Made by a program: the position numbers and the translations under genes. Below, piece after piece: positions 51,481-60,121 of a DNA stretch of 61,458 nt (the stretch's first letter is position 1; each line of letters opens with the position of its first letter). The notes below the pieces were generated by a model. It was not told the origin of the DNA, searched no databases, and saw nothing but the letters and a program-made list of their open reading frames with translations. The DNA comes from Acrocarpospora pleiomorpha (lineage in GTDB: Bacteria > Actinomycetota > Actinomycetes > Streptosporangiales > Streptosporangiaceae): NCBI RefSeq assembly GCF_009687885.1, contig NZ_BLAF01000065.1:1-61458 (forward strand), read 5' to 3'.

Positions 51481-52434
51481 CTAGGCCCGGTTGAAGCGGG
51501 CTCCCCAGTTGTGGATCTGGTCGAGCAATTCGGGTGGGTTGAGGACGCGGAAATCGGCGTCGAGCACGCCCAGTGCCATGGTCGGCCAATTCAGGGAGTC
51601 GGCGGTCATGTGCACCCGGCAGTGCTCGGCGTCAACCTGCTCGACCGTGCTCCACTTGCCGATCCGTTCGCGTACGGTCTCGGCCGGGGCGTCGACCAGG
51701 ACCTCCACCCGGTACGGGCGGGGCAGGTTGTCCAGGCCTGCGCGGACGAACGCAGCGGCGTCTGCGGCGGGGAGGTCGCGGGGCCGGAACCGGGCACCGG
51801 TGCCCTGCGGCGCGGTGAGCCGGTCGGCCCGGAAGCTGCGCCAGTCGTGCCGGGTGAGGTCGTAGGCGACCAGGTACCAGCGGCGGCCGAGACAGACCAG
51901 CCGATGCGGTTCGGTGTGCCGGTCGGTCTGCTGGCCGTTGGCGGCGGTGTAGGAGAATCGGAGCTGCTCGCTGTCCCGGCAGGCCAGCGCCACCGCAGTG
52001 AGTACGCCCGGGTCGACGTCCGCCCTGGCGGGGCCGTCCCAGCCGGCGGGCACGGTCATCGCGCGCAGCGCGTCGATCCGGCGCCGCAGCCGGGCCGGCA
52101 TCACTTGCACCACCTTGGCCAGCACCCGCACCGAGGACTCGGCGATGCCCTCCACCGCGCCCTGCGCGGCGGCCTGCAGTCCTACGGCCAGGGCGACCGC
52201 CTCCTCGTCGTCGATCACCAATGGCGGCAGTGCCGCGCCGGCGGCGAGTTGGTAGCCGCCGTCCACGCCACGCTGCGCCTCGACCGGATAGCCCAGCTCG
52301 CGCAGCCGGTCGATGTCCCGGCGCAGGGTGCGGGCCGAGACTTCCAGCCGCTCGGCCAGTTCGGTGCCCGGCCAGTATCGGTGAGTCTGGAGCAGGGACA
52401 GCAGCCGCAGCGTCCGGGCGCTGGTGTTCGCCAT
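51481..52434 (-). CDS. WYL-domain transcriptional regulator
   Basis: 317 residues. N-terminal HTH_11 (RLLSLLQTHRYWPGTELAERLEVSARTLRRDIDRLRELGYPVEAQRGVDGGYQL), WYL domain (RRWYLVAYDLTRHDWRSFRADRL) and WCX C-terminal extension. WYL domains bind nucleic acid or small ligands. Divergent from the DinB gene over 92 bp, so it is the likely regulator of that gene. Confidence 0.94.
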   Translation of the reverse strand: MANTSARTLRLLSLLQTHRYWPGTELAERLEVSARTLRRDIDRLRELGYPVEAQRGVDGGYQLAAGAALPPLVIDDEEAVALAVGLQAAAQGAVEGIAESSVRVLAKVVQVMPARLRRRIDALRAMTVPAGWDGPARADVDPGVLTAVALACRDSEQLRFSYTAANGQQTDRHTEPHRLVCLGRRWYLVAYDLTRHDWRSFRADRLTAPQGTGARFRPRDLPAADAAAFVRAGLDNLPRPYRVEVLVDAPAETVRERIGKWSTVEQVDAEHCRVHMTADSLNWPTMALGVLDADFRVLNPPELLDQIHNWGARFNRA

Positions 52435-52526
52435 GCCTTGGATTCTTCCGCAATTCAGGTCAGAAAGTGGCCGTTATTCCCGCCAGTATGGTCCGTGACC
52501 GACAGAGTCAACGGAAGGCAGAGACC

Positions 52527-53057
52527 ATGACCGTCAACGAGCTGATTGCCACCGGCGAGCGCGCAGACCTGCTGGCGATGCTGGCCAAGCACCGGCACTT
52601 CCTGCGCTTCACCACCCGCGACCTCACCGACGAGCAGGCCGGGCTGCGGACCACCGCCAGTGAGTTGTGCCTGGGCGGCCTGATCAAGCACGTCGCCTCA
52701 GTCGAGCGGACCTGGGTGGACTTCATCCTGAACGGCCCGCAGGCGATGGGCGACTTCACCGCCATGACCGAGGCCGACTGGGCCCGGCGGGCCGACGAGT
52801 TCCGGCTGCTGCCCGGTGAGACGCTGGCCGGTGTGCTGGCCGACTACGCCGAGGTGGCCAGCCGGACCGACGAGCTGGTTGCCACCTTGACCGACCTGGA
52901 CGCCACCCAGCCGCTGCCGAAGGCCCCATGGTTCGAGGCCGACACGCGGTGGTCGGCCCGCCGGGTGCTGATGCACATCATCGCCGAGACCGCCCAGCAC
53001 GCCGGCCATGCCGACATCATCCGCGAGTCCCTGGACGGCGCCAAAAGCATGGGCTGA
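52527..53057 (+). CDS. DinB-family protein
   Basis: 176 residues, four-helix DinB/DUF664 fold: LLAMLAKHRHFLRFTTRDLTDEQAGLRTTASELCLGGLIKHVASVERTW with the metal His, and RRVLMHIIAETAQHAGHADIIRESLDG with the HxxxH-like C-terminal pair. These are mycothiol- or bacillithiol-dependent transferases or related metal enzymes. The start at 52527 fits the fold and the short leader from the divergent WYL gene. Confidence 0.9.
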   Translation: MTVNELIATGERADLLAMLAKHRHFLRFTTRDLTDEQAGLRTTASELCLGGLIKHVASVERTWVDFILNGPQAMGDFTAMTEADWARRADEFRLLPGETLAGVLADYAEVASRTDELVATLTDLDATQPLPKAPWFEADTRWSARRVLMHIIAETAQHAGHADIIRESLDGAKSMG

Positions 53058-53185
53058 ACAGCGACGCAGCCAGGGCGCGTCGCCCCGGATCGGGTGGTAT
53101 CAGTCCGCTTTCAGGGCTGGGAAAATCCGGCCGGGTCGGTTGGGTCTTTACGCCCATTCTGCCTGGGTTTACGCTGCGAACTGTT

Positions 53186-53198
53186 AGGAAACTTTCCT
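53186..53198. promoter_or_regulatory. palindrome in the chitinase promoter
   Basis: AGGAAA-C-TTTCCT, perfect 13-bp palindrome, followed by a further half-site GAAAGG (53203-53208), 19 bp upstream of the GTG. A likely operator for chitin- or sugar-responsive control. Confidence 0.5.
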
Positions 53199-53216
53199 TT
53201 TAGAAAGGTTCCCCAC

Positions 53217-55775
53217 GTGCGCAGACTCGTTTCTCTCCTCCTGGGACTGGTTGTCACCGCCGTCCTGGCCAGCACACCCGCGCACGCGGCCTCCCGGCTC
53301 ATCGCGACCTTCAGCCTGTCGGGCAACACCGGCACGTTCGTGGTCGCCAATCCGGGAACGGCCGCGGTCAGCGGCTGGTCGATCATCTTCGACCTGCCCG
53401 CAGGGGTCACCGTCAGCAACGCGCAGCACGCCACGACCACGCAGACGGGGACGCGGGTCAAACTCACCCCGGCGTACTACATCGCCACCCTCCAACCCGG
53501 GCGGAACACCGAGCCGTACAGCCCGTCGTTCACCCTCAGCTCCCCGGTCAGCCCAACCTCCTGCACGATCGCGGGCGCGGCCTGCGACGGCAGCGGCGAC
53601 CCACCTCCGCCGCCGCCTCCGGTCGTGGCCGAGTACACCGTGACCGGCACCTCTGCCACCTTCGTCATCACCAACAACGCCGCGACCGCGCTGACCGGCT
53701 GGTCGATCGTCTTCGACCTGCCCGCCGGGGTCACCGCGAGCAACGCCCAGCACGGCTCGATCAGCCAGAACGGGCGTACGGTCACCCTCACCCCCGCCCA
53801 CTACAACGGAACAGTCCAGCCCGGTCGCAGCACCGAGCCGTACAGCCCGTCGTTCACGCTCAGTACGGCGGGCGCGCAGGCGACCAACTGCCGGATCAAC
53901 GACGTGAACTGCGACGGGTCCGCCGACACGCCGCCCGGCGCGCCCGGCAACCTGACCTCGCCGGTCAAGACCACCCGGACGGTCACGCTGGCCTGGACGG
54001 CGGCGACGCCGGGCAGCCTGCCGATCACCGGCTACGAGGTGTACGGCGGCCCCGCCACGGTGACCGCCACCGGCACCTCGGCCACCGTCACCGGGCTGAA
54101 CCCGAACACCGCCTACACCTTCACCGTCAAGGCGAAGGACCGGAAGGGCACGCTGTCGGCCGCCAGCGCCGCGCTGAACGTCCGTACCAACAATCCGGCC
54201 GATGACACGCAACCGCCGAGCGCGCCGGGGAACCCGCGGAGCACGGCCAGGACCTCCGGGAGCGTCACGCTGGCCTGGACCGCCTCCACCGACAACACCG
54301 GCGTCGCCAACTACGACGTCCTGGTGGGCGGCACGGTGGCCACCACGGTCATCGGCACCACGGCCACGGTCACCGGGCTCTCGCCGTCCACCGAATACAC
54401 CTTCACGATCAGAGCGCGCGACAGCTACGACAACCTGTCCGCGGCCAGCGCGGCGGTGAAGGCGACCACCGCCGACATCGTGGAGACCGGGTACGCCAGG
54501 GTCGGATACTTCGTGCAGTGGGGCATCTACGGGCGGCAGTACTTCGTCCGCAACCTCGACACCAGCGGGGCGGCGGCCAAGCTCACCCACCTCAACTACG
54601 CCTTCGGCAACATCGACCCGGTCAACCTGACCTGCCTGCAAGGGGTGACCAGGGGCACCACGGCCAACCCGCAGGATCCCAACCAGGGCGACGGCGCGGG
54701 CGACGCGGACGCTGACTACGGGCGTCCGTTCAGCGCCGCCCAGTCGGTGGACGGGGTCGCCGACACCGGGTGGGAGCCGCTTCGCGGCAACTTCAACCAG
54801 CTCAAGAAGCTCAAGGCCAAGCACCCGAATCTGAAGGTGCTGATCTCCCTGGGCGGCTGGACCTACTCCAAGTACTTCTCCGACGTGGCCGCCACCGACG
54901 CCGCGCGCAAGAAGTTCGTCAGCTCCTGCATCGACATCTACATCAAGGGCAACCTGCCGGTCGCGGGCGGAGCCGGTGGGCCGGGCACGGCGGCCGGTAT
55001 CTTCGACGGCATCGACCTGGACTGGGAGTGGCCGGGCGCGGAAGGCCACGCCGGCAACCACGTCAGCCCGGCCGACAAGGCCAACAACACCCTGCTGATC
55101 GCCGAGTTCCGGCGCCAGCTGGACGCGCTGGGCGCGCAGACCGGCAAGCGCTACCAGCTCACCGCCTTCACCCCGGCCGACCCGGCGAAGATCGCCGCCG
55201 GCTGGGACCTGCCGCAGGTCGCCAAGTCCCTGGACATCTTCAACGTCCAGGGCTACGACTTCCACGGCGCGGGCAGCGACAACTCCTGGGAGCCGAACAG
55301 GACCGGGCACCAGGGCAACCTCTACGCCGACACCGACGATCCCTACAACTTCCACTTCAGCGTGGAGAACGCGATCAACGTCTACACCAACGCCGGGGTC
55401 AGCCCACGGAAACTCACCATCGGCCTGGCCTTCTACGGGCGGGGCTGGCAGGGCGTCCCCGACGGCGGAAAGTTCGGCGAATGGCAGACCGCGACCGGGG
55501 CGGCCCCCGGCCAGTTCGCCGAGGAGGCCGGCACCCGCGGATACTCCAACCTGGTCGCCGCAGTCCCCGGCTGCACCGTCCGGCATGACGAGCAGGCGGT
55601 CGCCACCTTCTGCCACACCGGCAACGGCGGGCAGTGGTGGAGCTTCGACGACGCCTGGTCCATCGGGAAGAAAACCGCCTGGCTGCGAAGCAGGAACCTG
55701 CTCGGCGCCATGATCTGGGAGATGTCCGGCGACACCGGCACATTGCTGACCGCCGTGGACACGGGCCTACGGTAG
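53217..55775 (+). CDS. secreted GH18 chitinase with two CBM2-like and two FnIII domains
   Basis: 852 residues from the GTG at 53217. Signal peptide (VRRLVSLLLGLVVTAVLAST, cut near AHAA), two tandem cellulose/chitin-binding CBM2-like modules (about 27-115 and 130-235: SGWSIIFDLPAGVT and TGWSIVFDLPAGVT), two fibronectin type III modules (about 240-330 and 340-425), and the GH18 barrel (about 430-850). The catalytic DxxDxDxE is FDGIDLDWEWPG. It hydrolyses chitin outside the cell. The upstream palindrome suggests regulated expression. Confidence 0.95.
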   Translation: MRRLVSLLLGLVVTAVLASTPAHAASRLIATFSLSGNTGTFVVANPGTAAVSGWSIIFDLPAGVTVSNAQHATTTQTGTRVKLTPAYYIATLQPGRNTEPYSPSFTLSSPVSPTSCTIAGAACDGSGDPPPPPPPVVAEYTVTGTSATFVITNNAATALTGWSIVFDLPAGVTASNAQHGSISQNGRTVTLTPAHYNGTVQPGRSTEPYSPSFTLSTAGAQATNCRINDVNCDGSADTPPGAPGNLTSPVKTTRTVTLAWTAATPGSLPITGYEVYGGPATVTATGTSATVTGLNPNTAYTFTVKAKDRKGTLSAASAALNVRTNNPADDTQPPSAPGNPRSTARTSGSVTLAWTASTDNTGVANYDVLVGGTVATTVIGTTATVTGLSPSTEYTFTIRARDSYDNLSAASAAVKATTADIVETGYARVGYFVQWGIYGRQYFVRNLDTSGAAAKLTHLNYAFGNIDPVNLTCLQGVTRGTTANPQDPNQGDGAGDADADYGRPFSAAQSVDGVADTGWEPLRGNFNQLKKLKAKHPNLKVLISLGGWTYSKYFSDVAATDAARKKFVSSCIDIYIKGNLPVAGGAGGPGTAAGIFDGIDLDWEWPGAEGHAGNHVSPADKANNTLLIAEFRRQLDALGAQTGKRYQLTAFTPADPAKIAAGWDLPQVAKSLDIFNVQGYDFHGAGSDNSWEPNRTGHQGNLYADTDDPYNFHFSVENAINVYTNAGVSPRKLTIGLAFYGRGWQGVPDGGKFGEWQTATGAAPGQFAEEAGTRGYSNLVAAVPGCTVRHDEQAVATFCHTGNGGQWWSFDDAWSIGKKTAWLRSRNLLGAMIWEMSGDTGTLLTAVDTGLR

Positions 55776-55842
55776 ACCTTCTCGTTCTGGTACGGCGACG
55801 AACCCGTGCGGACCGTTCGCCACCGAGCGTTGAGCTAGCGAA

Positions 55843-55876
55843 GAAGGCCCCGGGTCCCAGCGGATTCGGGGCCTTC
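55843..55876 (+). terminator. terminator after the chitinase gene
   Basis: GAAGGCCCCG / CGGGGCCTTC, perfect 10-bp stem with 14-nt loop, 68 bp after the chitinase stop and 32 bp before the end of the convergent TetR gene; serves both. Confidence 0.7.
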
Positions 55877-55907
55877 CGCATCAGCCGCGACGTTCACCTT
55901 TGAGGGG

Positions 55908-56426
55908 TTACGGGGTGGTGAGTGCGGCGAAGGCTTCGTCGGTGATGGTGGCGAGGGGGATGCGGCCGTCGGTGGCGACCCAGTGCTCCAGTGCGATGTT
56001 CAGGCAGTCCAGGGCGGCTGCCACGCGTACATGAGAGGCCAGGAGGGTCGAGTCTGTGGCGCGTGCGGTGAGGATTTTCACCAGGCCGGGGCGCCAGCTG
56101 GCCTGCTTTTCGCGGAGGCGGCTGCAGAGGGCGGGCGTGGTCTGGGTGAGGCGGAGCAGCACGAGGCTGTCGGCGGGATCACGGGAGAAGTACTCGATGT
56201 CGGGATCGACAGTGCGTCGCAGCGCTGTCCAGTCGTCTTCGTCGGCGGGCCGGGCGCGTAGGGCGTCGGCCTTCCGGTCGCCGAGGGGGTCCAGGGCGCC
56301 GAGGACGACGTCCTCTTTGGTGCCGAAGTAACGCAGGAAGGTGCTGCGGGATACCCCGGCCGCTGCGGCCAGGTCGTCGAAGGTGGCCTCCTCGAAGCCT
56401 TTGCGGCAGAACAGGCCGAGCGCCAC
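55908..56426 (-). pseudogene. TetR-family regulator lacking its N-terminus
   Basis: 172 residues can be read from a GTG at 56426: ALGLFCRKGFEEATFDDLAAAAGVSRSTFLRYFGTKEDVVLGAL is the TetR HTH, but the leading helix and start (about 15-20 residues) are missing. The rest is complete to the stop. The break is at the palindrome GCGCCAC-TT-GTGGCGC (56420-56435), where the divergent gene is cut as well. No promoter remains, so it is probably not expressed normally. Confidence 0.8.
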
Positions 56427-56435
56427 TTGTGGCGC
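56420..56435. repeat. palindrome at a head-to-head gene junction
   Basis: GCGCCAC-TT-GTGGCGC. The two halves belong to two different truncated genes, so it marks a recombination joint. Confidence 0.6.
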
Positions 56436-57121
56436 GCCTCGCCGTCGCCGCCGGCTGGAACGTCGTCCTCAGCAACTCGCGCGGTCCCGAGACCCTTGGC
56501 GAGTTCGTCGCGGAACTCGGCGAGCACGCGCGGGCGGCCACTCCCGCCGAGGCCGCCGAGGCCGCCGATCTCGTCGTGGTGGCCGTTCCGCTCCACGCCT
56601 ACGACCGGCTGCCCCGTGAAGCGCTGGCCGGCCGAACCGTGATCGACACCCTGAACTACTACCCGCAGCGTGACGGGCAGATCGCAGAGCTGGATTCCCG
56701 GGAACTGACCTCCAGCGAACTCGTGCAGCGCCACCTGGCCGGCGCTCGGGTGGTCAAGGCGCTCAACAGCATCGTCGCCAAGCAGCTGTCCTCCCTGGCC
56801 CGACCGGTCGGCGCTCCCGACCGCAGTGCGCTGCCCATCGCCGGGGACGATGCGGCAGCCAAGGAGCAGGCAGCGGAACTGCTGGACGCCCTGGGCTACG
56901 ACGCGGTGGACACCGGCAACCTCGCGGACAGCTGGCGCAGCGAGCCCGGCACCCCGCTCTACTGCGCGCCGTACTTGGGGGAAGGGCCGACCGGGCTGAC
57001 GCCGCAGGAGTTTCAGCAGTGGTGCTTTGAGACGCCCGGAGTTCCCGCGCCCGCGCAGCGGATCAAGGAACTGACCGATGCGGCTGTGCGCGGACGCGGA
57101 CCCGTCGGCGGCTCGTTGTAG
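56429..57121 (+). pseudogene. NADPH-dependent F420-reductase-like protein lacking its N-terminus
   Basis: 230 residues from a GTG at 56429: ARLAVAAGWNVVLSNSRGPETL onward matches NAD(P)-binding F420 reductase-type proteins, with AAEAADLVVVAVPLHAY and LNSIVAKQLSSLARP. The first about 15 residues with the GxGxxG cofactor loop are absent, so binding of NADPH would fail. Only a few bases separate it from the truncated TetR, which probably regulated it divergently. Confidence 0.8.
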
Positions 57122-57155
57122 GCACCATCGCCACGCTTCGTCCTCCGTCTCCTGC

Positions 57156-58091
57156 TCAACAGGCGGACGGCGTGAGGGCCTGGACCGTACGTGAAGGACT
57201 CGGGCGGTTCAGGTGTGCGGCGAGCCAGGTGCTCGTCTCGACCAGCTTGTCCAGGTTCACGCCGGTGTCGATGCCGAGCCCGGCCAGTTGCCAGAGCAGG
57301 TCCTCGGTGGCGAGGTTGCCGGTGGCGCTCTTGGCGTAGGGGCAGCCGCCGAGGCCGCCGGCGGACGCGTCGACCGTGGTGACGCCGCGGCCGAGCGCGG
57401 CGAGGGTGTTCGCCAGGGCCTGGCCGTAGGTGTCGTGGAAGTGCACGCCGATCCGTCCGATCGGCACCCCGGCGCCCACCAGGGCGTCGAGCAGCGCGGT
57501 GACCCGGCCGGGGGTCGCGACGCCGATCGTGTCGCCGAGGCCGAGCTCGGTGCAGCCGAGTGCGAGCAGCCGCGTCGCGACCGCGACGACCTGGGGGATC
57601 GGCACCTCGCCCTCCCACGGGTCGCCGAAGCACATCGACAGGTAGCCGCGTACGCCCAGACCGGCCTCGCGGGCGCGGGCGACCACAGGGGCGAACATCT
57701 CCAGCGACTGGGCGACGGTCCGGTTCAGGTTGGCCCTGGCGAAGGACTCGGTGGCGCTGGCGAAGACGGCGACGTCGGTGAGCCCGAGACCGATCGCCCG
57801 GTCCAGGCCGCGTTCGTTCGGGACGAGCGCCGGGTAGCGCACGCCGTCGCGCCGCTTCACCCGGCGCAGCACCTCTTCGGCGTCGGCGAGCTGCGGCACC
57901 CATGTCGGGTGCACCAGCGAGGTGGTCTCCACGACGGTGTGCCCGGCGTCGGCGAGCCGTTCGATGAGCTCGACCTTCACCTCGACGGGCAGGATCGCGG
58001 CCTCGTTCTGCAGGCCGTCCCGTGGCCCGACCTCCCAGATCGTTATCCGGCCGGGCAGGCTGGGCAACGGGTCGACTCCGTAGCGGCTCAC
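57156..58091 (-). CDS. mvaB: hydroxymethylglutaryl-CoA lyase
   Basis: 311 residues. The HMGL-type TIM barrel: ITIWEVGPRDGLQNE (metal/substrate loop), VETTSLVHPTWVPQLADA, catalytic Cys loop GGLGGCPYAKSATGNLATED, and metal His in VHFHDTYGQ. It cleaves HMG-CoA (or a related 3-hydroxy-3-methyl acyl-CoA) to acetyl-CoA and acetoacetate. GTG start overlaps the hydratase stop (GTGA). Confidence 0.93.
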   Translation of the reverse strand: MSRYGVDPLPSLPGRITIWEVGPRDGLQNEAAILPVEVKVELIERLADAGHTVVETTSLVHPTWVPQLADAEEVLRRVKRRDGVRYPALVPNERGLDRAIGLGLTDVAVFASATESFARANLNRTVAQSLEMFAPVVARAREAGLGVRGYLSMCFGDPWEGEVPIPQVVAVATRLLALGCTELGLGDTIGVATPGRVTALLDALVGAGVPIGRIGVHFHDTYGQALANTLAALGRGVTTVDASAGGLGGCPYAKSATGNLATEDLLWQLAGLGIDTGVNLDKLVETSTWLAAHLNRPSPSRTVQALTPSAC

Positions 58092-58870
58092 CCTTGCTCC
58101 TGGCGTGAGGGGAACTCGGGTGATCGTCGGGCGGCGAAGGCCGCCAGGCCTTCCCGGGCGTCGGGCGAGGTGAACGCCCGCTGCCCGTAGAGCGCTTCGG
58201 CGTGGAACGCTTGGTCGAGCGGGAGGTCGCCCAGGCGCAAGACGGCCTCTTTGATCGTCGCGACCGCGGTGCCGGACAGCCCGCCGATCCGGCGGGCCCA
58301 CGCGAGCGCCGTCGGCAGCACCTCCTGCGCCGGTACGACGGCGTTGAGCAGGCCCATGCGCAGCGCTTCCGCGGCCGGGACGCGCTCGCCGAGCAGCAGC
58401 AACCGCATAGCCCAGGCGTACGGGATCTGCCGGGTCAGCCGGGCGAGTGTGCCCCCGGCCGGCACCACTCCGACGCCCGGCTCGGGAAGGCCGAACTCGG
58501 CGTCCTCGCTCGCGACCCGCAGGTCGGTGGAGAGCATGATCTCGAACCCGCCGCCTAGGCACAGGCCGTTGACCGCGGCGATCACCGGCTTGAACAGGCT
58601 GGTGTGCTTCTGGTGCGCGCCGTCCCAGCGGGAGATGTCGAACCGCCCCTCGGCCAGCGCGGGGATCGACTCGCCCAGGTCCGCGCCGACGCAGAACGCG
58701 CGTTCGCCCTCGCCGGTGAGGACGGCCGCGGCGATCGTGTCGTCGTCCCGCACCCGGGCGAAGGCGTCGGCGAGCTCGTCGTACATGGCCAGGGTCAGCG
58801 CGTTGAGCTTGGCGGGACGGGCGAAGGAGATGATGGCCGTGGCCCCGTCCCGCTCGAAGCCGATGGTCAA
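58088..58870 (-). CDS. enoyl-CoA hydratase/isomerase
   Basis: 260 residues, crotonase fold: FARPAKLNALTLAMYDELADAF, oxyanion-hole motif KPVIAAVNGLCLGGGFEIML, and FGLPEPGVGVVPAGGTLARLTRQIP with the catalytic Glu region. Starts at TTG 58870 directly after the CoA-transferase stop, with GGGGGTGA upstream. Acts in the same acyl-CoA pathway as mvaB. Confidence 0.9.
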   Translation of the reverse strand: MTIGFERDGATAIISFARPAKLNALTLAMYDELADAFARVRDDDTIAAAVLTGEGERAFCVGADLGESIPALAEGRFDISRWDGAHQKHTSLFKPVIAAVNGLCLGGGFEIMLSTDLRVASEDAEFGLPEPGVGVVPAGGTLARLTRQIPYAWAMRLLLLGERVPAAEALRMGLLNAVVPAQEVLPTALAWARRIGGLSGTAVATIKEAVLRLGDLPLDQAFHAEALYGQRAFTSPDAREGLAAFAARRSPEFPSRQEQG

Positions 58871-60121
58871 TCAGATCACCCCCGCGGTGCGGAGCTCGGC
58901 GATCCGCTCCGGGGAGAGGTCCAGTAATCCCCGCAGTACGGCGTCGGTGTGCTCGCCGGGGCGCGGCGCGAGCGTACGCGGCCGGGCGGGGGTGACGTCG
59001 AGCTTGATCGGCTGGCCGAACATCCGCAACGGCCCGAAGTCTGGGTACTCGACGTCGACGATCATGTCGCGCGCGGCGATCTGTGGATCGTCCACCACTT
59101 CCGCGATGGTCCTGACCGCACTCAGCGGCACCTGGTCGCCGGCCAGTTCTTCGAGCTCGGCGCGGGTGCGTGACGCGAACCAGTCGAGCAGAAGCGGACG
59201 AACCCGGTGGGAGTAGACATCGGGGTCGAACCGCTTGGCCATGGTGTCGATCTCCGGGTCACCGGCGAGTTCGGGACGGTCGAACATCATGCACGTCAGC
59301 CGCCAGAACTTGTCGGTGTAGCCACCGAAGAAGACGTACCCGTCCTTGCACGGGTACAGCTCGTACGGGCGTACGAACGGGTGCTGGTTGCCCAGCGGCG
59401 TGGGCACCTCGCCGTTCACCGTGTACGACACGACCGCGTTCTCGGTCAGCGACAGCACCGAGTCCTGTTGCGACACGTCGACGAGCTGGCCCTGGCCGGT
59501 GCGTTCGGCGTGCCGCAAGGCGGCCAGGGTGCCGATGACGGCGTACAGGGTGGCCGACAGGTCTCCGATGATCGTGCCGACCCGGACGGGGGGCCGGTCG
59601 GCGTAGCCGTTCATCGACCACAGGCCGCCGGTGGCCTGCGCGGAGTTGTCGTAGGCCGGCCTGCTCCGGTACGGCCCGGTCTGGCCGAAGCCGGAGATGG
59701 CGGTGTAGACCAGGCGGGGGTTCTCCGCGCGCAGGACGGCGGGCCCGGTGCCGAGCTTGTCCATGGTGCCAGGGCGGAAGTTCTCCACCAGCACGTCGGC
59801 CCGGCGTACGAGCTGCTTGAGCAGGTCTTGCCCGTCGGGCGTCGCCAGGTCGAGGGTGAGCCCGAGCTTGCCGCGGTTGTACTGCGCGAAGAACGCGCTG
59901 AACGTGCTCCCGTCGGCGGCCTGCAGGTGAGGGGGGAAGTCGCGGGCGTAGTCCGGGTCGGTCGGCCGCTCGACCTTGATCACCGTCGCGCCGAGGTCGG
60001 CGAGGATCATCGAGCAGAACGGGCCCGCGACCACCCGGGTGATGTCCAGCACCACGACCCCGGCGAGGGGCCCGCGGTCCGCCGGGGCGGGGTCGTCGCC
60101 GTCCCAGGTCTCGGCGGTCAT
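58871..60121 (-). CDS. CaiB/BaiF-family CoA-transferase
   Basis: 416 residues. Class III CoA-transferase: LAGVVVLDITRVVAGPFCSMILADLGATVIKVERP, FFAQYNRGKLGLTLDL, FRPGTMDKLG and SGFGQTGPYRSRPAYD with the catalytic Asp region. Moves CoA between carboxylic acids without ATP. ATG at 60121 overlaps the hydantoinase stop (ATGA). Confidence 0.93.
   Translation of the reverse strand: MTAETWDGDDPAPADRGPLAGVVVLDITRVVAGPFCSMILADLGATVIKVERPTDPDYARDFPPHLQAADGSTFSAFFAQYNRGKLGLTLDLATPDGQDLLKQLVRRADVLVENFRPGTMDKLGTGPAVLRAENPRLVYTAISGFGQTGPYRSRPAYDNSAQATGGLWSMNGYADRPPVRVGTIIGDLSATLYAVIGTLAALRHAERTGQGQLVDVSQQDSVLSLTENAVVSYTVNGEVPTPLGNQHPFVRPYELYPCKDGYVFFGGYTDKFWRLTCMMFDRPELAGDPEIDTMAKRFDPDVYSHRVRPLLLDWFASRTRAELEELAGDQVPLSAVRTIAEVVDDPQIAARDMIVDVEYPDFGPLRMFGQPIKLDVTPARPRTLAPRPGEHTDAVLRGLLDLSPERIAELRTAGVI

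Noticed and set aside
53184..55616. 810-codon minus-strand open frame opposite the chitinase
   Set aside because: Antisense shadow of a GC-rich repetitive gene; no start site or domains.
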